DNA of 64,000 bases from Rebecca billardiae RCC1528. Taxonomy: Eukaryota > Haptophyta. The first letter of the stretch is position 1; every line of letters begins with the position of its first letter. The DNA lies in contig OZ251233.1 of NCBI GenBank assembly GCA_965240325.2, forward strand, positions 496,001 to 560,000. The letters are read 5' to 3'. Shown piece after piece: positions 63,501 to 64,000 of the stretch. The notes under the pieces were generated by a model. That model was not told where the DNA came from and ran no database searches. It was given only the letters and a program-made list of their open reading frames with translations. A program made the position numbers and the translations under genes.

Positions 63501-64000
63501 TCCGAGCCCACCGCCCTCGCCGCCGCCCTCGCCGCCGCCGAGCCCACCGCCCTCGCCGCCTCCGAGCCCGCCACCAAGCCCGCCGCCCTCGCCGCCACCG
63601 TCACCGCCGCCAAGCCCGCCGCCGTCGCCGCCGCCGTCGCCGCCCCCAAGCCCACCGCCGAGCCCGCCGCCGAGCCCACCGCCCTCGCCGCCACCGTCGC
63701 CGCCGCCGAGCCCGCCGCCCTCGCCGCCACCGTCGCCGCCGCCGAGCCCACCGCCCTCGCCGCCTCCAAGCCCGCCACCGAGCCCGCCGCCTTCACCGCC
63801 ACCGTCACCGCCACCGAGCCCGCCGCCCTCGCCGCCGCCCTCGCCGCCGCCAAGCCCGCCACCGAGCCCGCCGCCGAGCCCACCGCCCTCACCGCCTCCG
63901 AGCCCGCCCCCAAGCCCACCGCCCTCGCCGCCGCCGTCACCGCCACCAAGCCCGCCACCCTCACCGCCGCCCTCGCCGCCCCCAAGCCCGCCACCGAGTC
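54579..64000 (+). CDS. Seven-repeat RCC1-like protein with a giant Ser-Pro stalk (3' incomplete)
   Basis: Six exons are visible: 54579-54946, 55148-55522, 55702-55887, 56026-56211, 56401-56586 and 56940 onward. All introns are phase 2 and cut within a K/T-C-W/F-G motif. Splicing yields seven such motifs (VKCWG, LTCWG, IKCFG, LKCFG, IKCWG, LKCWG, VKCWG), each followed by N-x-x-G-Q-L-G-like and MGDALP-like text, the pattern of RCC1-type seven-bladed propellers. The N-terminus (ALATLVVLAAM) may be a signal peptide. From codon ~535 the protein is SPPP/SPPPP repeats to the window end, more than 2300 codons, like hydroxyproline-rich cell-wall or pherophorin-type stalks. I infer an extracellular or cell-covering glycoprotein. 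No stop codon is seen in the window. Confidence 0.8.
57046..64000 (+). repeat. Ser-Pro (SPPP/SPPPP) codon repeat
   Basis: Almost every codon is a Pro (CCN) or Ser (AGC, TCG, TCA, AGT) codon in units SPPP, SPPPP or SPP. Third-base choice varies (CCG, CCA, CCC, CCT), so it is not a simple DNA slippage product. Other frames on both strands are also open by composition and encode only Ala/Glu or Gly/Leu-rich text. Confidence 0.95.
58501..61190 (+). repeat. 819-bp higher-order repeat within the Ser-Pro region
   Basis: The unit starting CCGCCTAGCCCGCCACCGAG recurs at about 58501, 59320 and 60139, and a fourth start with small changes is at about 60958. Spacing is 819 bp, or 273 codons, so copies stay in frame. 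The units differ by few bases, implying recent duplication. Confidence 0.85.

Overview
The window is nuclear DNA of a eukaryote. Several genes only give complete proteins once short GT-AG introns are removed, and the families present (DBP5-type RNA helicase, four-domain cation channel, pepsin-type protease, RCC1-type propeller on a Ser-Pro stalk) are eukaryotic. Coding sequence is extremely GC-rich, with GGC and CGC runs, while intergenic stretches are AT-richer and packed with repeats. Nearly all donors read GTGCGC or GTGCGT. Together with an atypical ~300-residue NDP kinase of a type I know from algae and related protists, this suggests a high-GC unicellular alga. A haptophyte is my best guess, a green alga the main alternative, and neither is proven from this window.

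Layout. 0-5.2 kb: two near-identical copies of a polysaccharide pyruvyl transferase gene (minus strand). 5.2-7.6 kb: a DNA-transposon-like element with perfect 35-bp terminal inverted repeats and TA flanks. 8.1-9.8 kb: a type II membrane glycosyltransferase-like protein. 10.5-14.5 kb: a TPR-CobW metallochaperone GTPase and a membrane-anchored pepsin-like protease (minus strand). 15.2-18.3 kb: a 3-kb inverted-repeat (foldback) element. 18.5-29.1 kb: a divergent pair, the atypical NDP kinase (minus) and a 3032-residue IQ / WD40 / kinase-like protein (plus), starting 129 bp apart. 29.3-32.5 kb: two further terminal-repeat elements. 32.6-40.7 kb: a patchwork of decayed retroelement, an identical 335-bp direct repeat and about 19 copies of a ~183-bp tandem repeat. 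40.9-45.9 kb: an intronless voltage-gated calcium-type channel. 45.9-47.0 kb: a foldback element inserted exactly at the channel stop codon. 47.4-50.2 kb: a hybrid histidine kinase. 50.6-52.3 kb: a DBP5/DDX19-like helicase (minus). 52.5-54.2 kb: an unknown gene interrupted by a second foldback element of the same family. 54.6-64 kb: a seven-repeat RCC1-like protein with about one exon per repeat, running into a Ser-Pro stalk of more than 2300 codons that leaves the window.

The genes do not form one pathway. Two are glycan-related (pyruvyl transferase, glycosyltransferase-like protein) and one encodes a probable extracellular or cell-covering glycoprotein (RCC1-SPn). Signalling is represented by the channel, the hybrid kinase and the IQ/WD40 protein. 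The most unusual features are the cluster of foldback elements with recognisable target duplications, two of which sit at gene 3' ends, and the modular exon structure of the RCC1-SPn gene. All gene models are hand-spliced from sequence and have no transcript support.
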